Below, piece by piece: positions 16,835 through 25,784 of a stretch of 64,000 nt of DNA (within the stretch, counting starts at the first letter, position 1; every line of letters starts with the position of its first letter). The DNA comes from Pseudoflavonifractor sp. AF19-9AC (lineage in GTDB: Bacteria > Bacillota > Clostridia > Oscillospirales > Oscillospiraceae): positions 186,001 through 250,000 of the forward strand of contig NZ_QUGI01000003.1 of NCBI RefSeq assembly GCF_003478995.1. Reading direction: 5' to 3'. Under the pieces are notes generated by a model. That model ran no database searches and had not been told where the DNA came from. It saw only the letters and a list, made by a program, of their open reading frames with translations. The translations under genes and the position numbers were made by a program.

Positions 16835-18343
16835 TTACAGGTATTTTGCGCTTAACCGCAAAAGCTCTTCCTGATTGGTCTCTTTGGTATTCACAATTCC
16901 GGACAGGTGTCCATTGGACATGACGCCGATGCGGTTGGTGATACCCAGAATTTCCGGCATCTCAGAGGAAACCACGATCACGGTCTTCCCCTGCTTTGCC
17001 ATGTTGATGATCAGCTCATAGATCTCGTACTTGGCGCCCACGTCGATGCCTCGGGTGGGTTCGTCCATCATGAAGATCTGGGGCTCACGCTCCAGCCACT
17101 TGCCGAAGATCACCTTCTGCTGGTTTCCGCCGGAGAGGCTGGAAATCATATCGTCCGGGCCCATGCACTTGGTGTGCATGATCTTGATCTCCTTGTTGGT
17201 GGCCTTGACCATCTTGGGCGTGGACAGAGCCGGGCCGGCCTTATACTGATTCAGGTTGGCGATGGTGGTGTTAAAGGTAAGGTCACACTTCAAAAACAGG
17301 CCGTTTGCCTTGCGTTCCTCTGTAATCATGGCGAAGCCATGCTCAATGGCTTCCTTGGCATTGTTGAAGTTCATCAGACGGCCCTTGAAATAGACACGGC
17401 CGGCTGCTCTGGTACGAACGCCAAAGATGGTCTCCAACAGCTCGGTGCGCCCGGCGCCCACCAGGCCGTACAGGCCAAAGATTTCGCCCTCCTTCACATC
17501 GAAGGAGACGTCCTGGAGGTAGGGGGCATATTTGGTGGAAAGGTGCTGGACGGACAAAATGGTATCCCCGGGGGTGTTGTCCACCGGCGGGAACCGGCTC
17601 TCCAGAGAACGCCCCACCATGGCTGCAATCAGCTCGTTCATGTTGGTGTCCTTGGCGTTCTTGGTCATAACCAGATTGCCGTCACGAAGAACCGAAATTT
17701 CGTCGCAAATTTCAAAGATCTCGTCCATTTTATGGGAGATATAGATCAGGGAAATGCCCTGATTCTTCAGCATCCGCATCATCTCGAAGAGCTTGTCAAC
17801 CTCCTGCACAGTCAGGGAGGAGGTGGGCTCGTCCAGGACGATCACCTGGGAGTTATAAGAAATTGCCTTGGCAATTTCACACATCTGCCGCTGAGACACG
17901 GACATATTCCGCATGGGCTGCGTCAGGTTGACCGTCATGCCCAGCTTACGGAACAGCTCAGAGGCCTTCTTCTTCATGGAGTTCTCATCCACAACGCCCG
18001 CGGCATTGGTGGGATAGCGCCCCAGGAACAGGTTGTCGATGACGTTGCGCTCCAGACACTGGTTCAGCTCCTGGTGCACCATGGCAATTCCGTTTTCCAG
18101 AGCGTCTTTCGGACCGGAAAAGCTGATTTCTCTTCCGTTTAAGTAAATTTTTCCCTCGTCCTTCTGGTAGGTGCCGAACAGACACTTCATCATAGTGGAC
18201 TTACCGGCGCCATTCTCGCCCATCAGTCCCATGACAGTTCCGCGCTTCACGTCCAGATTGATATGGTCAAGCACCCGGTTGCGGCCGAAGGACTTGCTCA
18301 TACCCTGTATGGACAGGACAATATCATCTCTCGCATCTGCCAT
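16835..18343 (-). CDS. mglA: Galactose/methyl-galactoside-type ABC transporter ATPase
   Basis: A 502-residue protein with two fused ABC ATPase domains, as in MglA/RbsA/XylG. Domain 1 has Walker A GENGAGKST (about residue 39), a Q-loop followed by the signature LSVSQRQ (written MSVSQRQMCEIAKA) and Walker B VIVLDEPTSSL. Domain 2 has the family's altered Walker A GLVGAGRTE, the signature LSGGNQQKV and IFMMDEPTRGID. The degenerate second site is normal for this family. It energises the mglC permease. The start at 18343 has GGGAG upstream; an ATG 18 bases earlier has no ribosome site. A very large hairpin (18368-18494) separates it from mglB. Confidence 0.93.
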   Translation of the reverse strand: MADARDDIVLSIQGMSKSFGRNRVLDHINLDVKRGTVMGLMGENGAGKSTMMKCLFGTYQKDEGKIYLNGREISFSGPKDALENGIAMVHQELNQCLERNVIDNLFLGRYPTNAAGVVDENSMKKKASELFRKLGMTVNLTQPMRNMSVSQRQMCEIAKAISYNSQVIVLDEPTSSLTVQEVDKLFEMMRMLKNQGISLIYISHKMDEIFEICDEISVLRDGNLVMTKNAKDTNMNELIAAMVGRSLESRFPPVDNTPGDTILSVQHLSTKYAPYLQDVSFDVKEGEIFGLYGLVGAGRTELLETIFGVRTRAAGRVYFKGRLMNFNNAKEAIEHGFAMITEERKANGLFLKCDLTFNTTIANLNQYKAGPALSTPKMVKATNKEIKIMHTKCMGPDDMISSLSGGNQQKVIFGKWLEREPQIFMMDEPTRGIDVGAKYEIYELIINMAKQGKTVIVVSSEMPEILGITNRIGVMSNGHLSGIVNTKETNQEELLRLSAKYL

Positions 18344-18367
18344 TCTCGTTACTCCCGTCATACATTA

Positions 18368-18494
18368 AACAGTTTGGGCAAAACCTGGAATTCTGCCCGA
18401 TTTACGAAAATCGTCATTGGGGAGAAGTGCTTCTTCCGTGCGGAGAGTGGATTCTCCCGGACGGAGAATTCCTTCTCCCCAATGGCAAACTGTT
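18368..18494 (-). other. Large nested stem-loop in the mglB-mglA intercistronic region
   Basis: Nested inverted repeats: outer AACAGTTTG / CAAACTGTT, middle CATTGGGGAGAAG / CTTCTCCCCAATG (18415-18427 with 18472-18484), and inner pairs CTTCCGT / ACGGAG and GGAGA / TCTCC. There is no T tract, so it is more likely an RNA stabiliser of the abundant binding-protein message, or a partial attenuator, than a full terminator. Confidence 0.7.
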
Positions 18495-18545
18495 ACTTAC
18501 TTGTTCATCAATTTGGATTTGCGCCAGTTCAGCGCACCGGCTGGA

Positions 18546-19853
18546 TTACTGAGCCAGGATGCCGGTGTAAGAGGCGGCGTTGTCGGTCTTCACCATGTTG
18601 ATGGCGAAGGCGTCATAGTTCTCCAGGTTGGTCAGGCGGTTGGTGATGTTGCCCTCGGTCTGGCCGTCGCCGCCGATGTATTCGACATTCAGGTTCAGCA
18701 GGTCATCGTACTTCTCCAGCAGGGGCTGATAGGTGGCGCTGAGGAAGTTATCAGCGGAGTTGTAGATGTTCAGCCACACATTCTTGGTGGGGTGATCCTT
18801 GGCATCCAGCTGGTTGGAAACAGGAGCGTAGGTCACGGTGGAGTCGGTGAAGTCCTTATAGTTCTCAGCGGTGACAGCCACGTTCAGGGCGTAGTAGGAG
18901 CGGGTGGCCTCGTCATACTTGAACACGTCGGAGCTCAGGACGTTGCCGGCCTCGTCGGCGGTGCCGATACCGGTGTCGATGTCCACGCCGTCCAGAGCGT
19001 TGCGGAGCACGCGCAGGGTCAGGTAAGCCTGAACGTCAGCGTGCTGGCTGATGGTGCCGCCGTAACCGTTGGCGATAGCAGCAACGGCGTCGGAGTTGGC
19101 GTCATAGCCGAAGGTGGGAACCCCGTTGGCCTGGGACCAGGCGTTGAAGATGGCCATGCCCATGCCGTCGTTGTTGGAGGCAACGATGTCGATCTGATCG
19201 CCGAAGGAGGCGGACCAGGTGTTGATGGCGTTGCCGGCAGTGGAGGCGTCCCAAGTGGCGCCGGCGGAGTTCTTCATCTCCTGAGAGGCCAGCTCACGGA
19301 CGGTGTAGGTCTTATCGCCGATGGTCAGGGTGCCGTCCTTGACGAAGGTGGACTTGCCGTCCACGTTGGTGCCAACAGGAGTGCTGTCGATGGCGCCGTC
19401 CTTCTCAACGGCGGTGCCCAGAGCGGAGCGGACGCCGCGGGTACGGGCGATGGAGTCGTTGTGGCCGATGTCGCCGATGGCCAGCACGTAGCCGATGACG
19501 CCGTCGCCGTTGCGGTCGATCTCCTTGCCGCTCTCGACGGCCTTGGTGATGTAGTCCACGATCATGGTGCCCTGGAGCTCAGCGCCCTGGTTGGCATCGA
19601 AGCCCACATAGTAGGTGTCCTCGTTGAAGCTCAGAGCGGTCATATCCAGCTCGCCGGTGGAGCTGTTGGAGGGCTGACGGTTAAACCAAACAAGGGGCTT
19701 GTCCTTGTTGGCCACCTCAGTGGCTTCATTTCCGCTGCCAGAGGTGCTGCCGGCGCCGGAACCGGAAGCGGAACTACCCTCGTTGCTGGAGGAGCAGGCC
19801 ACCAGGCTCAGGGACAGGGCAGCTGCCAGGGCAAGTGCAAGTGCTTTTTTCAT
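18546..19853 (-). CDS. mglB: Galactose/glucose-type substrate-binding lipoprotein
   Basis: A 435-residue periplasmic-binding-protein-like lipoprotein. A signal peptide ends in the lipobox LVACSSS (Cys20), followed by a Ser/Gly-rich linker to residue ~50 and the two-lobe sugar-binding domain. The segment DRNGDGVIG near residue 140 matches the EF-hand-like calcium loop of E. coli galactose-binding protein MglB, which supports a galactose/glucose role over ribose. It is the first gene of the mglBAC operon, with AAGGAG just upstream. Its own promoter (19924-19952) follows a palindrome adjacent to the -35 box. Ligand specificity is inferred from the family. Confidence 0.92.
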   Translation of the reverse strand: MKKALALALAAALSLSLVACSSSNEGSSASGSGAGSTSGSGNEATEVANKDKPLVWFNRQPSNSSTGELDMTALSFNEDTYYVGFDANQGAELQGTMIVDYITKAVESGKEIDRNGDGVIGYVLAIGDIGHNDSIARTRGVRSALGTAVEKDGAIDSTPVGTNVDGKSTFVKDGTLTIGDKTYTVRELASQEMKNSAGATWDASTAGNAINTWSASFGDQIDIVASNNDGMGMAIFNAWSQANGVPTFGYDANSDAVAAIANGYGGTISQHADVQAYLTLRVLRNALDGVDIDTGIGTADEAGNVLSSDVFKYDEATRSYYALNVAVTAENYKDFTDSTVTYAPVSNQLDAKDHPTKNVWLNIYNSADNFLSATYQPLLEKYDDLLNLNVEYIGGDGQTEGNITNRLTNLENYDAFAINMVKTDNAASYTGILAQ

Positions 19854-19880
19854 AACTATTCTCCTTTGCCTTACAATTTA

Positions 19881-19911
19881 ATGGGACTTTCATAAACTAT
19901 GCAAGTCCCAT
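19881..19911 (-). other. Inverted repeat in the mglB 5' untranslated region
   Basis: A perfect 9-bp inverted repeat, ATGGGACTT / AAGTCCCAT, with a 13-base loop, between the promoter and the mglB ribosome site. It would form a 5' hairpin in the transcript. An operator role is also possible. Confidence 0.5.
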
Positions 19912-19923
19912 CTGGCACTTTTA

Positions 19924-19952
19924 ATGTTAGTGGAAATATAGCGGGAATACAA
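19924..19952 (-). promoter_or_regulatory. Promoter of mglBAC
   Basis: On the minus strand TTGTAT and TAACAT are separated by 17 bases. The palindrome GGTGAAaaTTCACC (19953-19966) lies immediately upstream of the -35 box, where an activator such as the neighbouring AraC-type response regulator could bind. Confidence 0.6.
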
Positions 19953-20038
19953 GGTGAAAATTCACCGAAAGGAGGGCAAAAAATTATGCGAATCTATCGT
20001 TATGTAAAAATACACCCTCCCTTTTTTGTGCGAATTGC

Positions 20039-21019
20039 TCAATCCTCCCGCTGTTCAAAGGCAAACAGAGCCTTCTGGCTGTCGATGGAAAACAGATTAC
20101 TCCGGTCCACAATCCGGGTGGAGGTGTCCACTGTTTGCTCCAGGCCGCCCCCCTGGCCGGACAGCAGCTTGTAGGCGCTCTCCACCCCCAGGTAGCCCAT
20201 GGCATAGGGGTTCTGCACCACAAGGGCGTCCACGCTTCCCTCCTGCAGACCGTCGATGGTCAACACATTGGAATCAAAGCCCACCAAAAAAACCTGTTCT
20301 GACAGACCAAGGACTTCCACCGCCTGGGCTGCACCCACGCTGGTGGGCTCGTTGAAAGCCAGAAGCACGTCGATTTCCGGATGCTCGTTCAGCAAAGCCT
20401 CGGTGTCCTTCTGGGCCTGTCCTGCCTCTGCCAGGGTGTTGATGACCGCGGTCACTTCCGCCCGTCCGCTTTCCCGGAAGGTATCCTCAGCCCCCCGCTG
20501 CCGCTCCTGACCGTTAGCACTGCTGATGTCGTAATTGATGATGCCCACCTTCAGACGGCCCTTCACCCGCTCCAATGCGGCCCGAGCCGCCATCTGTCCG
20601 GCAGCATAGTTGTCTGTCCCGATATAGGTACTCACCGCAGAAGAGTCCACATTGCTGTCGATGGCCACGATTTTCACGCCCTTGCCCGCCGCCTCGTCCA
20701 CGGCGTCAGCATTGTTCTCGTAATCAATGGCGGAAAACACCAGAGCCTCCGTCCCCTGGGCCACCGCATCGGCCACCATCTGATTCTGGGTCTTGTAATC
20801 CTCCTCCGTCTCCGGACCGACGATATTGAGCTTTACGTTATACTCTGTGGCTGCGGCCTCCGCCCCGGCAAAGACGGAAAGCCAGAACTCCGTCTGGGTA
20901 GACTTGGAAACCAGGGTCACCACATGCTGGGTGGAGGAAGCCGTGTCCGTCCCGCAGCTGCTCAGCCCCAGCAGCAGCAATGCCGCACAGCACAGGGCAG
21001 CAGTTCTATTTCGTTTCAT
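20039..21019 (-). CDS. Periplasmic sugar-binding lipoprotein associated with a two-component system
   Basis: A 326-residue periplasmic-binding-protein type 1 (ribose/galactose-like) lipoprotein. Signal peptide and lipobox are clear (LLLLGLSSCGTD, lipidated Cys22), then the fold motifs STQTEFWLSVFAGAEAAA and VGFDSNVLTIDGLQEG. The gene starts 14 bases inside the end of the histidine-kinase gene, with GGGAGGG inside that overlap, so their amounts are coupled. No permease follows in the same transcript. These facts suggest the protein works as an external sensor that presents sugar to the kinase, a role known for such binding proteins next to YesM-like kinases. It could also serve the mglAC transporter downstream. 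Confidence 0.85.
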   Translation of the reverse strand: MKRNRTAALCCAALLLLGLSSCGTDTASSTQHVVTLVSKSTQTEFWLSVFAGAEAAATEYNVKLNIVGPETEEDYKTQNQMVADAVAQGTEALVFSAIDYENNADAVDEAAGKGVKIVAIDSNVDSSAVSTYIGTDNYAAGQMAARAALERVKGRLKVGIINYDISSANGQERQRGAEDTFRESGRAEVTAVINTLAEAGQAQKDTEALLNEHPEIDVLLAFNEPTSVGAAQAVEVLGLSEQVFLVGFDSNVLTIDGLQEGSVDALVVQNPYAMGYLGVESAYKLLSGQGGGLEQTVDTSTRIVDRSNLFSIDSQKALFAFEQRED

Positions 21020-22724
21020 AGCTTCCCTCCCGGATTTTCGGCATGCGGATTTCCACGCTGGTCCCCACATCCAGCTCACTGGTAATATGCAGGCCATACT
21101 CCTTGCCAAAATAGATTTTCAGCCGGTCATTGACGTTCTTGATTCCGATGCCGGTGCGGTCCTTGGGACCCCGGCGCATGATGGACACGATCTGGTCCTC
21201 GCTCATACCCACGCCGTTGTCCTGAACACAGAACACAATGTCATCCCCGTCCTGGCCCACCGTCACCTGGATGTGTCCTTCATCCACCATCAGGTCCAAA
21301 CCGTGGTTGATGGCGTTTTCAATAATGGGCTGAAGGGTGATTTTATTGCAGTAGTAGTCCAGACATTCCGGGTCCACCTGAAAATCATAGGTGAACTGGT
21401 TCTTATAGCGGTACTTCTGGATTTGCAGATAGCTCTCGGCGTGCTCGATCTCCTTGGCAATGGGAATGAGCTCATGCCCCTTGCTGATGCTGATGCGGAA
21501 GAGGCGGGCCAGGGCATGGACCATCTTTACCGCGTCGGCATTGCGCCCCTGCTCACACATCCAGGCGATGGAGTCCAGGGTATTATAGAGGAAATGGGGA
21601 TTGATCTGAGCCTGCAGGGCCTTCAGCTCGGTTTTCCGCAGGTTCACTTCCTCCTCACGCACGGTGGACATGAGCTGCTGAATCTGCACCACCATGTGCC
21701 CAAAGGAGTCGGAGAGCTCCTGCACCTCCCGGGTGCCGCCCACCGGATGATAGGAGAAGTGGTCGGCATCCGCCTCAAAGCTCTCCATGGCGGAGGCCAG
21801 CCCCCGCAGAGGGCGGCCCAGCAGTCGGGAGAGCAGCCAGCTGGCCAGCAGAGCCGCCGCCAGCACCACCACCGCCAGCACGCAGGTCAGGCGAATCATA
21901 TCTTGGACGTTCCGGTTCACCAGCTCGTCCACATAGCTGACGCCCACCACCCGCCAGTCGCTCCCCTCCACGCTGGTCACACAGTAAATGACTGTATCAT
22001 CCACATAGACGTCGTCCTTCAGGGCCGCCAGGGCGGCGGTATTCTCCGATTTCAGGCCGGAATAAAGCAGCTGCTGCTGGGGATGGTAGACGATGTTTCC
22101 GTCGCTGTCCATCAAGAAGCAGTAGCCCCGCTGGCCGATACTCACGTTATTGATGTAACTGGAAATACTGGAAAAGCTGAGGTCCAGGGACACCCAGGCC
22201 GCCTCTCCCCCCGGTGCCAGTGGCGCAGTCATGGTCACCACCCAGGGGTAGTAGCTCTCAAAAATGGTCTCCACGTGGGGGGCAGTCATATAGGGCGCCC
22301 CCTTGGCCCGGGCCTTGTTCAGATCAAAGGATAGATTCTGATAGATGGTCTCTCTGGGCTCCCGGCCGGGGGACCAGCAATCCAGCAGCGCACCGTTGGG
22401 AGAATAGCTGGTCACCGCCACCACATCGGGCCGGAACTTCAAAAATGCGCCCAGCAGCTCGTCCCGGCTGTCCGCACTCTCCAGCATGGACTGCTCCACC
22501 AGCCCCATGGCCTGGTTCATATCCCGCAGATAGTTGCTGACCGTATTGGACACCTGAGAGACCGCCTGGGCGCTGCTGGTCCGGGCGTTCTGCACGATGG
22601 CGCTGCGGTAGCGGTTCAAAAAGAGCAGAATGCAGCAGCACAGGATAATGGCCACCACGCCTACCACCATGGTCACCAGAATCGCCGTGATGCGCAGACC
22701 GCCTCTGGACTTTACGCCCTTCAA
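21006..22724 (-). CDS. Sensor histidine kinase, YesM type
   Basis: A 572-residue membrane sensor kinase. One transmembrane helix near residues 13-33, an extracellular sensor domain of about 240 residues (dCache-like), a second helix near 275-300 and a HAMP linker are followed by the His_kinase domain. The phosphoacceptor is His in LQAQINPHFLYNTLDSIAW. The HATPase_c domain shows NAINHGLDL (N box) and DNGVGMSEDQ (G1 box). The start is TTG at 22724, overlapping the response-regulator stop and preceded by AGGTGA; no other start is nearby. It would phosphorylate the YesN-like regulator encoded just upstream in response to an extracellular sugar. Confidence 0.92.
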   Translation of the reverse strand: MKGVKSRGGLRITAILVTMVVGVVAIILCCCILLFLNRYRSAIVQNARTSSAQAVSQVSNTVSNYLRDMNQAMGLVEQSMLESADSRDELLGAFLKFRPDVVAVTSYSPNGALLDCWSPGREPRETIYQNLSFDLNKARAKGAPYMTAPHVETIFESYYPWVVTMTAPLAPGGEAAWVSLDLSFSSISSYINNVSIGQRGYCFLMDSDGNIVYHPQQQLLYSGLKSENTAALAALKDDVYVDDTVIYCVTSVEGSDWRVVGVSYVDELVNRNVQDMIRLTCVLAVVVLAAALLASWLLSRLLGRPLRGLASAMESFEADADHFSYHPVGGTREVQELSDSFGHMVVQIQQLMSTVREEEVNLRKTELKALQAQINPHFLYNTLDSIAWMCEQGRNADAVKMVHALARLFRISISKGHELIPIAKEIEHAESYLQIQKYRYKNQFTYDFQVDPECLDYYCNKITLQPIIENAINHGLDLMVDEGHIQVTVGQDGDDIVFCVQDNGVGMSEDQIVSIMRRGPKDRTGIGIKNVNDRLKIYFGKEYGLHITSELDVGTSVEIRMPKIREGSYETK

Positions 22725-24013
22725 CGGTTATCACCTGCCCTTGCCTGCTCCAGACGGCGGCGCATGGCGTTGGGTGACTCGCCGCAGTACTTTTTGAAGC
22801 AGTAGCTGAAATAGTGCTGATCGGTATAGCCGCACCGCTGGGAGATGTCCTGAATCTTCAAGGCGGAGTCGGAAAGCAGCTCCCGAGCGGCCTCCATTCG
22901 CTTGCGGATCAGGATGTTGATAAATGTCTCACCGGCATACTTTTTAATACAGGCGCTGAGATGGTTGGGGCTCACGTCCAGCATGCTGCTGAGGGAAACC
23001 AGGGACAGGTCCGCATCCATATAGTGCTGGTCCAGGGTGTCCAGCGCCCGCTTGCACAGCAGGCTCCCCCCCTTGACCGCCGGCTCCAGGTCACTGACAA
23101 ACTGGGCGCTGCCCTCGCTTCCGTCGCTCTGGCGGAAGGCCTCCATGGCCTCCCGGTAGGCCCCGTGCAGGCCGGTCAGGGTGTTGGTCAGCCGGCTGAC
23201 CCCGATGCGGCAGCCTCTCCCCAGCACGCGCTGGGTCATCTGGGGGATTTCGTCGGCCAGAATGTGCAGATACTCCTCGAAATCTGACCGGTTTCCCATG
23301 AGCACGGTAATCACCTTGCCGAAGGCAAAGAAGCTGACGCCCCGGAGGTATTTGGCCGCCAGCGTATCCACCGACGCCACAAAGGACGGAGTGGTCCCCT
23401 CATCCCCCTCCTGGCTGAGCAGGGCAGAGACCATCACCGTGTAGCAGGGCCGGTCATCCTTGTCCCGCAGCAGACCGCACTGCCGGCCGTATTCCTCCAG
23501 CCGTGCTTCCTCCTCCGGCTCCGCATACTCGTCCAGCACCAGGGGCATGAGCATGGCCGCCCGATGGTCCGGCCGCTCCATCTCCGGTACCGCCTGCCGG
23601 AAGAGGGCAAACTGATCGTCGATCTTCTGCCGGATATTGCGCAGCTCCGCCGCCAGTCCCTCCATGGTCAGAGGCTTGAGCATATAGCTGATGATGTTAT
23701 ACTGAATGGCCTGCTTGGCGTACTCAAAGCTGTCATAGCCGCTGAGAAACGCAATGTTGGTGGCCGGACGCACCTCCCGCACCTGCCGGGCCAGCTCGAT
23801 GCCCGAAATAAACGGCATGCGGATGTCGGTCAGCAGCAGATCCGGCTCATGCTTTTCCACCAGCTGCAGAGCATCCAGCCCGTTGCTGGCATTTCCAACC
23901 AAACGAAAGCCATAATCCTCCCAGGGAATCATGGTGCAGACAGCTTCCCTCAATTCGTCCTCGTCGTCGGCAACGATCACCGTATAAAGCGTCTTTGCGG
24001 CCATTTCGGACAT
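22721..24013 (-). CDS. AraC-type response regulator, YesN type
   Basis: A 430-residue response regulator. The receiver domain (residues ~10-125) has VADDEDE and the phosphoacceptor Asp in LLLTDIRMP. A long middle region of unknown fold follows, and the C-terminal AraC helix-turn-helix pair is visible in VSLSSMLDVSPNHLSACIKK and IQDISQRCGYTDQHYFSYCF. It is the first gene of the regulator-kinase-binding-protein unit, with its own promoter at 24121-24149. The likely target is the mglBAC promoter next door. The start at 24013 follows AGAAAGGA; an ATG three codons downstream is an alternative. Confidence 0.92.
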   Translation of the reverse strand: MSEMAAKTLYTVIVADDEDELREAVCTMIPWEDYGFRLVGNASNGLDALQLVEKHEPDLLLTDIRMPFISGIELARQVREVRPATNIAFLSGYDSFEYAKQAIQYNIISYMLKPLTMEGLAAELRNIRQKIDDQFALFRQAVPEMERPDHRAAMLMPLVLDEYAEPEEEARLEEYGRQCGLLRDKDDRPCYTVMVSALLSQEGDEGTTPSFVASVDTLAAKYLRGVSFFAFGKVITVLMGNRSDFEEYLHILADEIPQMTQRVLGRGCRIGVSRLTNTLTGLHGAYREAMEAFRQSDGSEGSAQFVSDLEPAVKGGSLLCKRALDTLDQHYMDADLSLVSLSSMLDVSPNHLSACIKKYAGETFINILIRKRMEAARELLSDSALKIQDISQRCGYTDQHYFSYCFKKYCGESPNAMRRRLEQARAGDNR

Positions 24014-24120
24014 CCATCCTTTCTCTCTTGGAACCAACCCGCGCCCCGGTATCCAACCACATTTCCATCTTGTGGAAATGGGTCAGGTCCGGCCAATCTC
24101 TCGGTAGATTTGTTCTTTTT

Positions 24121-24149
24121 ATTATAGCAGATTTGTATCTATTCCACAA
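24121..24149 (-). promoter_or_regulatory. Promoter of the response-regulator operon
   Basis: On the minus strand TTGTGG and a perfect TATAAT box are separated by 17 bases. A 7-bp hairpin (24060-24080) lies in the leader between this promoter and the gene. Confidence 0.7.
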
Positions 24150-24228
24150 ATACTTCTTAGCTTATCCCCCGGCATTCTTCTTTTTTCAGGGAGGCTCACT
24201 GGCTTCCATCCGCATAAGCCCCATTCTC

Positions 24229-25110
24229 TCACTTGTCCTCCATCTGCTCCTGCAGAATCGACAGGAAGAGACGTAGTGCCGGGCTGAGGCCATCCCCCCG
24301 ATACACCACCCCAAAGGACAGGGGATCAAACTGGGGAATGGGAATATAGCGAAGGCCCGGCACCCGGGCCGGAGGCAGGTCGGTCATAATGGCAAAGCCA
24401 TATCCCGCCTCCACCAGGGTATAGACAATCTCTATACTGTCGCAGAAGAGCATTTGATCCGGGCCCCGCTCTCCCACGATCTGATTTTGCAGCGGGAAGA
24501 GCGCCTGGGGATAGATGGGCGGCGGACAGGTGGCAATGACTCCTCCCTGCCTCAGCTGCTCAACGGTAAGCTGTTCATAGGCGGCCAGCGGATGCCCGGG
24601 GCTGCACACACACACCACCGGGCAGCGTTTGATCTCCCGGTAGACGGCCCGCTTGGGCGCAGCCTCCTGAAGAGAGAAAAACACTTGAATGTCGTCCTCC
24701 GCCAGCAGATTTTCCATGGAGGTCGAGGGAATGAGCCGCAGCACCGGCAGCAGCTTGGGCATCTCCAGCCGCAGCGGCTCCAGCACCGACCGCAGCAGCC
24801 GCAGCTCCAGAAAATTGCGGCAGCCAATTCCCATCCGCTGGGGAAGGGTCTCCTGGCACTCACTCACCCGCGCCTTGGACAGGCCGGTCAGCTTTAAAAT
24901 TTCCCCGGCATACTGGGTAAACAGATGCCCGGCCGGGGTCAGCCGGACGCTCTTGCTGGTGCGGAAAAACAGCTTGGTCCCCAGCTCATCCTCCAGGGTG
25001 TTAATCTGGTGGCTCACCGCCGGCTGGGTAATCCGCAGCTGCTCCGCCGCCCGGGAAAAGTTCAGAAAATTTGCCACCGACAAAAAACATTCCAATTGTG
25101 TGGTGTTCAC
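24229..25110 (-). CDS. LysR family transcriptional regulator
   Basis: A 293-residue LysR-type regulator. The DNA-binding helix-turn-helix is visible in FLNFSRAAEQLRITQPAVSH (about residues 14-33), then the linker helix and an effector domain with the usual two lobes. The start was placed at the GTG at 25110, seven bases after AAAGGAGG; a GTG six codons earlier overlaps that site. It is divergent from the MarR/ABC-exporter operon (170 bases apart) and not adjacent to an obvious metabolic gene, so its target is unclear. Confidence 0.9.
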   Translation of the reverse strand: MNTTQLECFLSVANFLNFSRAAEQLRITQPAVSHQINTLEDELGTKLFFRTSKSVRLTPAGHLFTQYAGEILKLTGLSKARVSECQETLPQRMGIGCRNFLELRLLRSVLEPLRLEMPKLLPVLRLIPSTSMENLLAEDDIQVFFSLQEAAPKRAVYREIKRCPVVCVCSPGHPLAAYEQLTVEQLRQGGVIATCPPPIYPQALFPLQNQIVGERGPDQMLFCDSIEIVYTLVEAGYGFAIMTDLPPARVPGLRYIPIPQFDPLSFGVVYRGDGLSPALRLFLSILQEQMEDK

Positions 25111-25194
25111 GGAAAGGCCTCCTTTCACTGCATCAGATTCTGTGCAATAACATAAATCAATAAAAGCTTTTTATCGATGATAACATATTTGAAT

Positions 25195-25223
25195 TTCACA
25201 TACAAGCCCATCTGTGCTATAAA
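25195..25223 (+). promoter_or_regulatory. Promoter of the MarR / ABC exporter operon
   Basis: TTCACA and TATAAA are separated by 17 bases, 58 bases before the MarR start. Two 14-base direct repeats, GAACCAAtGTGAAA and GAACCAAcGTGAAA (25251-25264 and 25273-25286), follow; the second covers the start codon and could be a regulator site. Confidence 0.6.
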
Positions 25224-25280
25224 ACGTAACGTACAAAACAGTTCTCATTCGAACCAATGTGAAACAAGAGGTGAACCAAC

Positions 25281-25784
25281 GTGAAAACTGACCGGCGAAC
25301 GCTGGCCCTGGAAAATCGGCGGATCAGTATTCGGACGGAACTGCTCACCGACCAGCTGGTGTCCCAGGCAGGGCTGACAGCATCGCAGGCACACATGCTT
25401 TTCTTCATTCTCAGCCACTCTGCCAAGGGCACCTCTCTAACCGACATCCACCGGGAATTCGGCTTTTCCAAGGCAACCTTGTGCCGTATTCTCAAGCAGC
25501 TGCGCCAGGCAGGTTATGTCCGGGTGGAGCCCTGTGCGGCGGACGAACGCCGCAAACTCCTGTTCGGCACGGAAAAGGGAGCTCAGACAAGACACTTTCT
25601 GGACCAGGCCGTCCATAAGGCCTGGGATCAGGTCTACGAGGGCTTTTCCGATGCGGAACTGCAGGAGCTGGACCGGCTGCAGAAAAAAATGATTCAGAAC
25701 CTGTCTGTACACACCAATTCCCCAAACGATTCCAGGAGGCGTGAAGATTGTGAAGAAAGTCCTACAACAACTCAAACAGTATAA
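25281..25784 (+). CDS. MarR family transcriptional regulator
   Basis: A 167-residue winged-helix regulator of the MarR family. The recognition region reads GTSLTDIHREFGFSKATLCR with the wing following as YVRVEPCAADERRKLLFGTE. The start is GTG at 25281 with AGAGGTGA upstream. Its 3' end overlaps the first ABC exporter gene by 35 bases, so the three genes are co-transcribed and partly translationally coupled. Family precedent suggests it represses its own operon and is released by a drug-like compound. Confidence 0.9.
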   Translation: MKTDRRTLALENRRISIRTELLTDQLVSQAGLTASQAHMLFFILSHSAKGTSLTDIHREFGFSKATLCRILKQLRQAGYVRVEPCAADERRKLLFGTEKGAQTRHFLDQAVHKAWDQVYEGFSDAELQELDRLQKKMIQNLSVHTNSPNDSRRREDCEESPTTTQTV

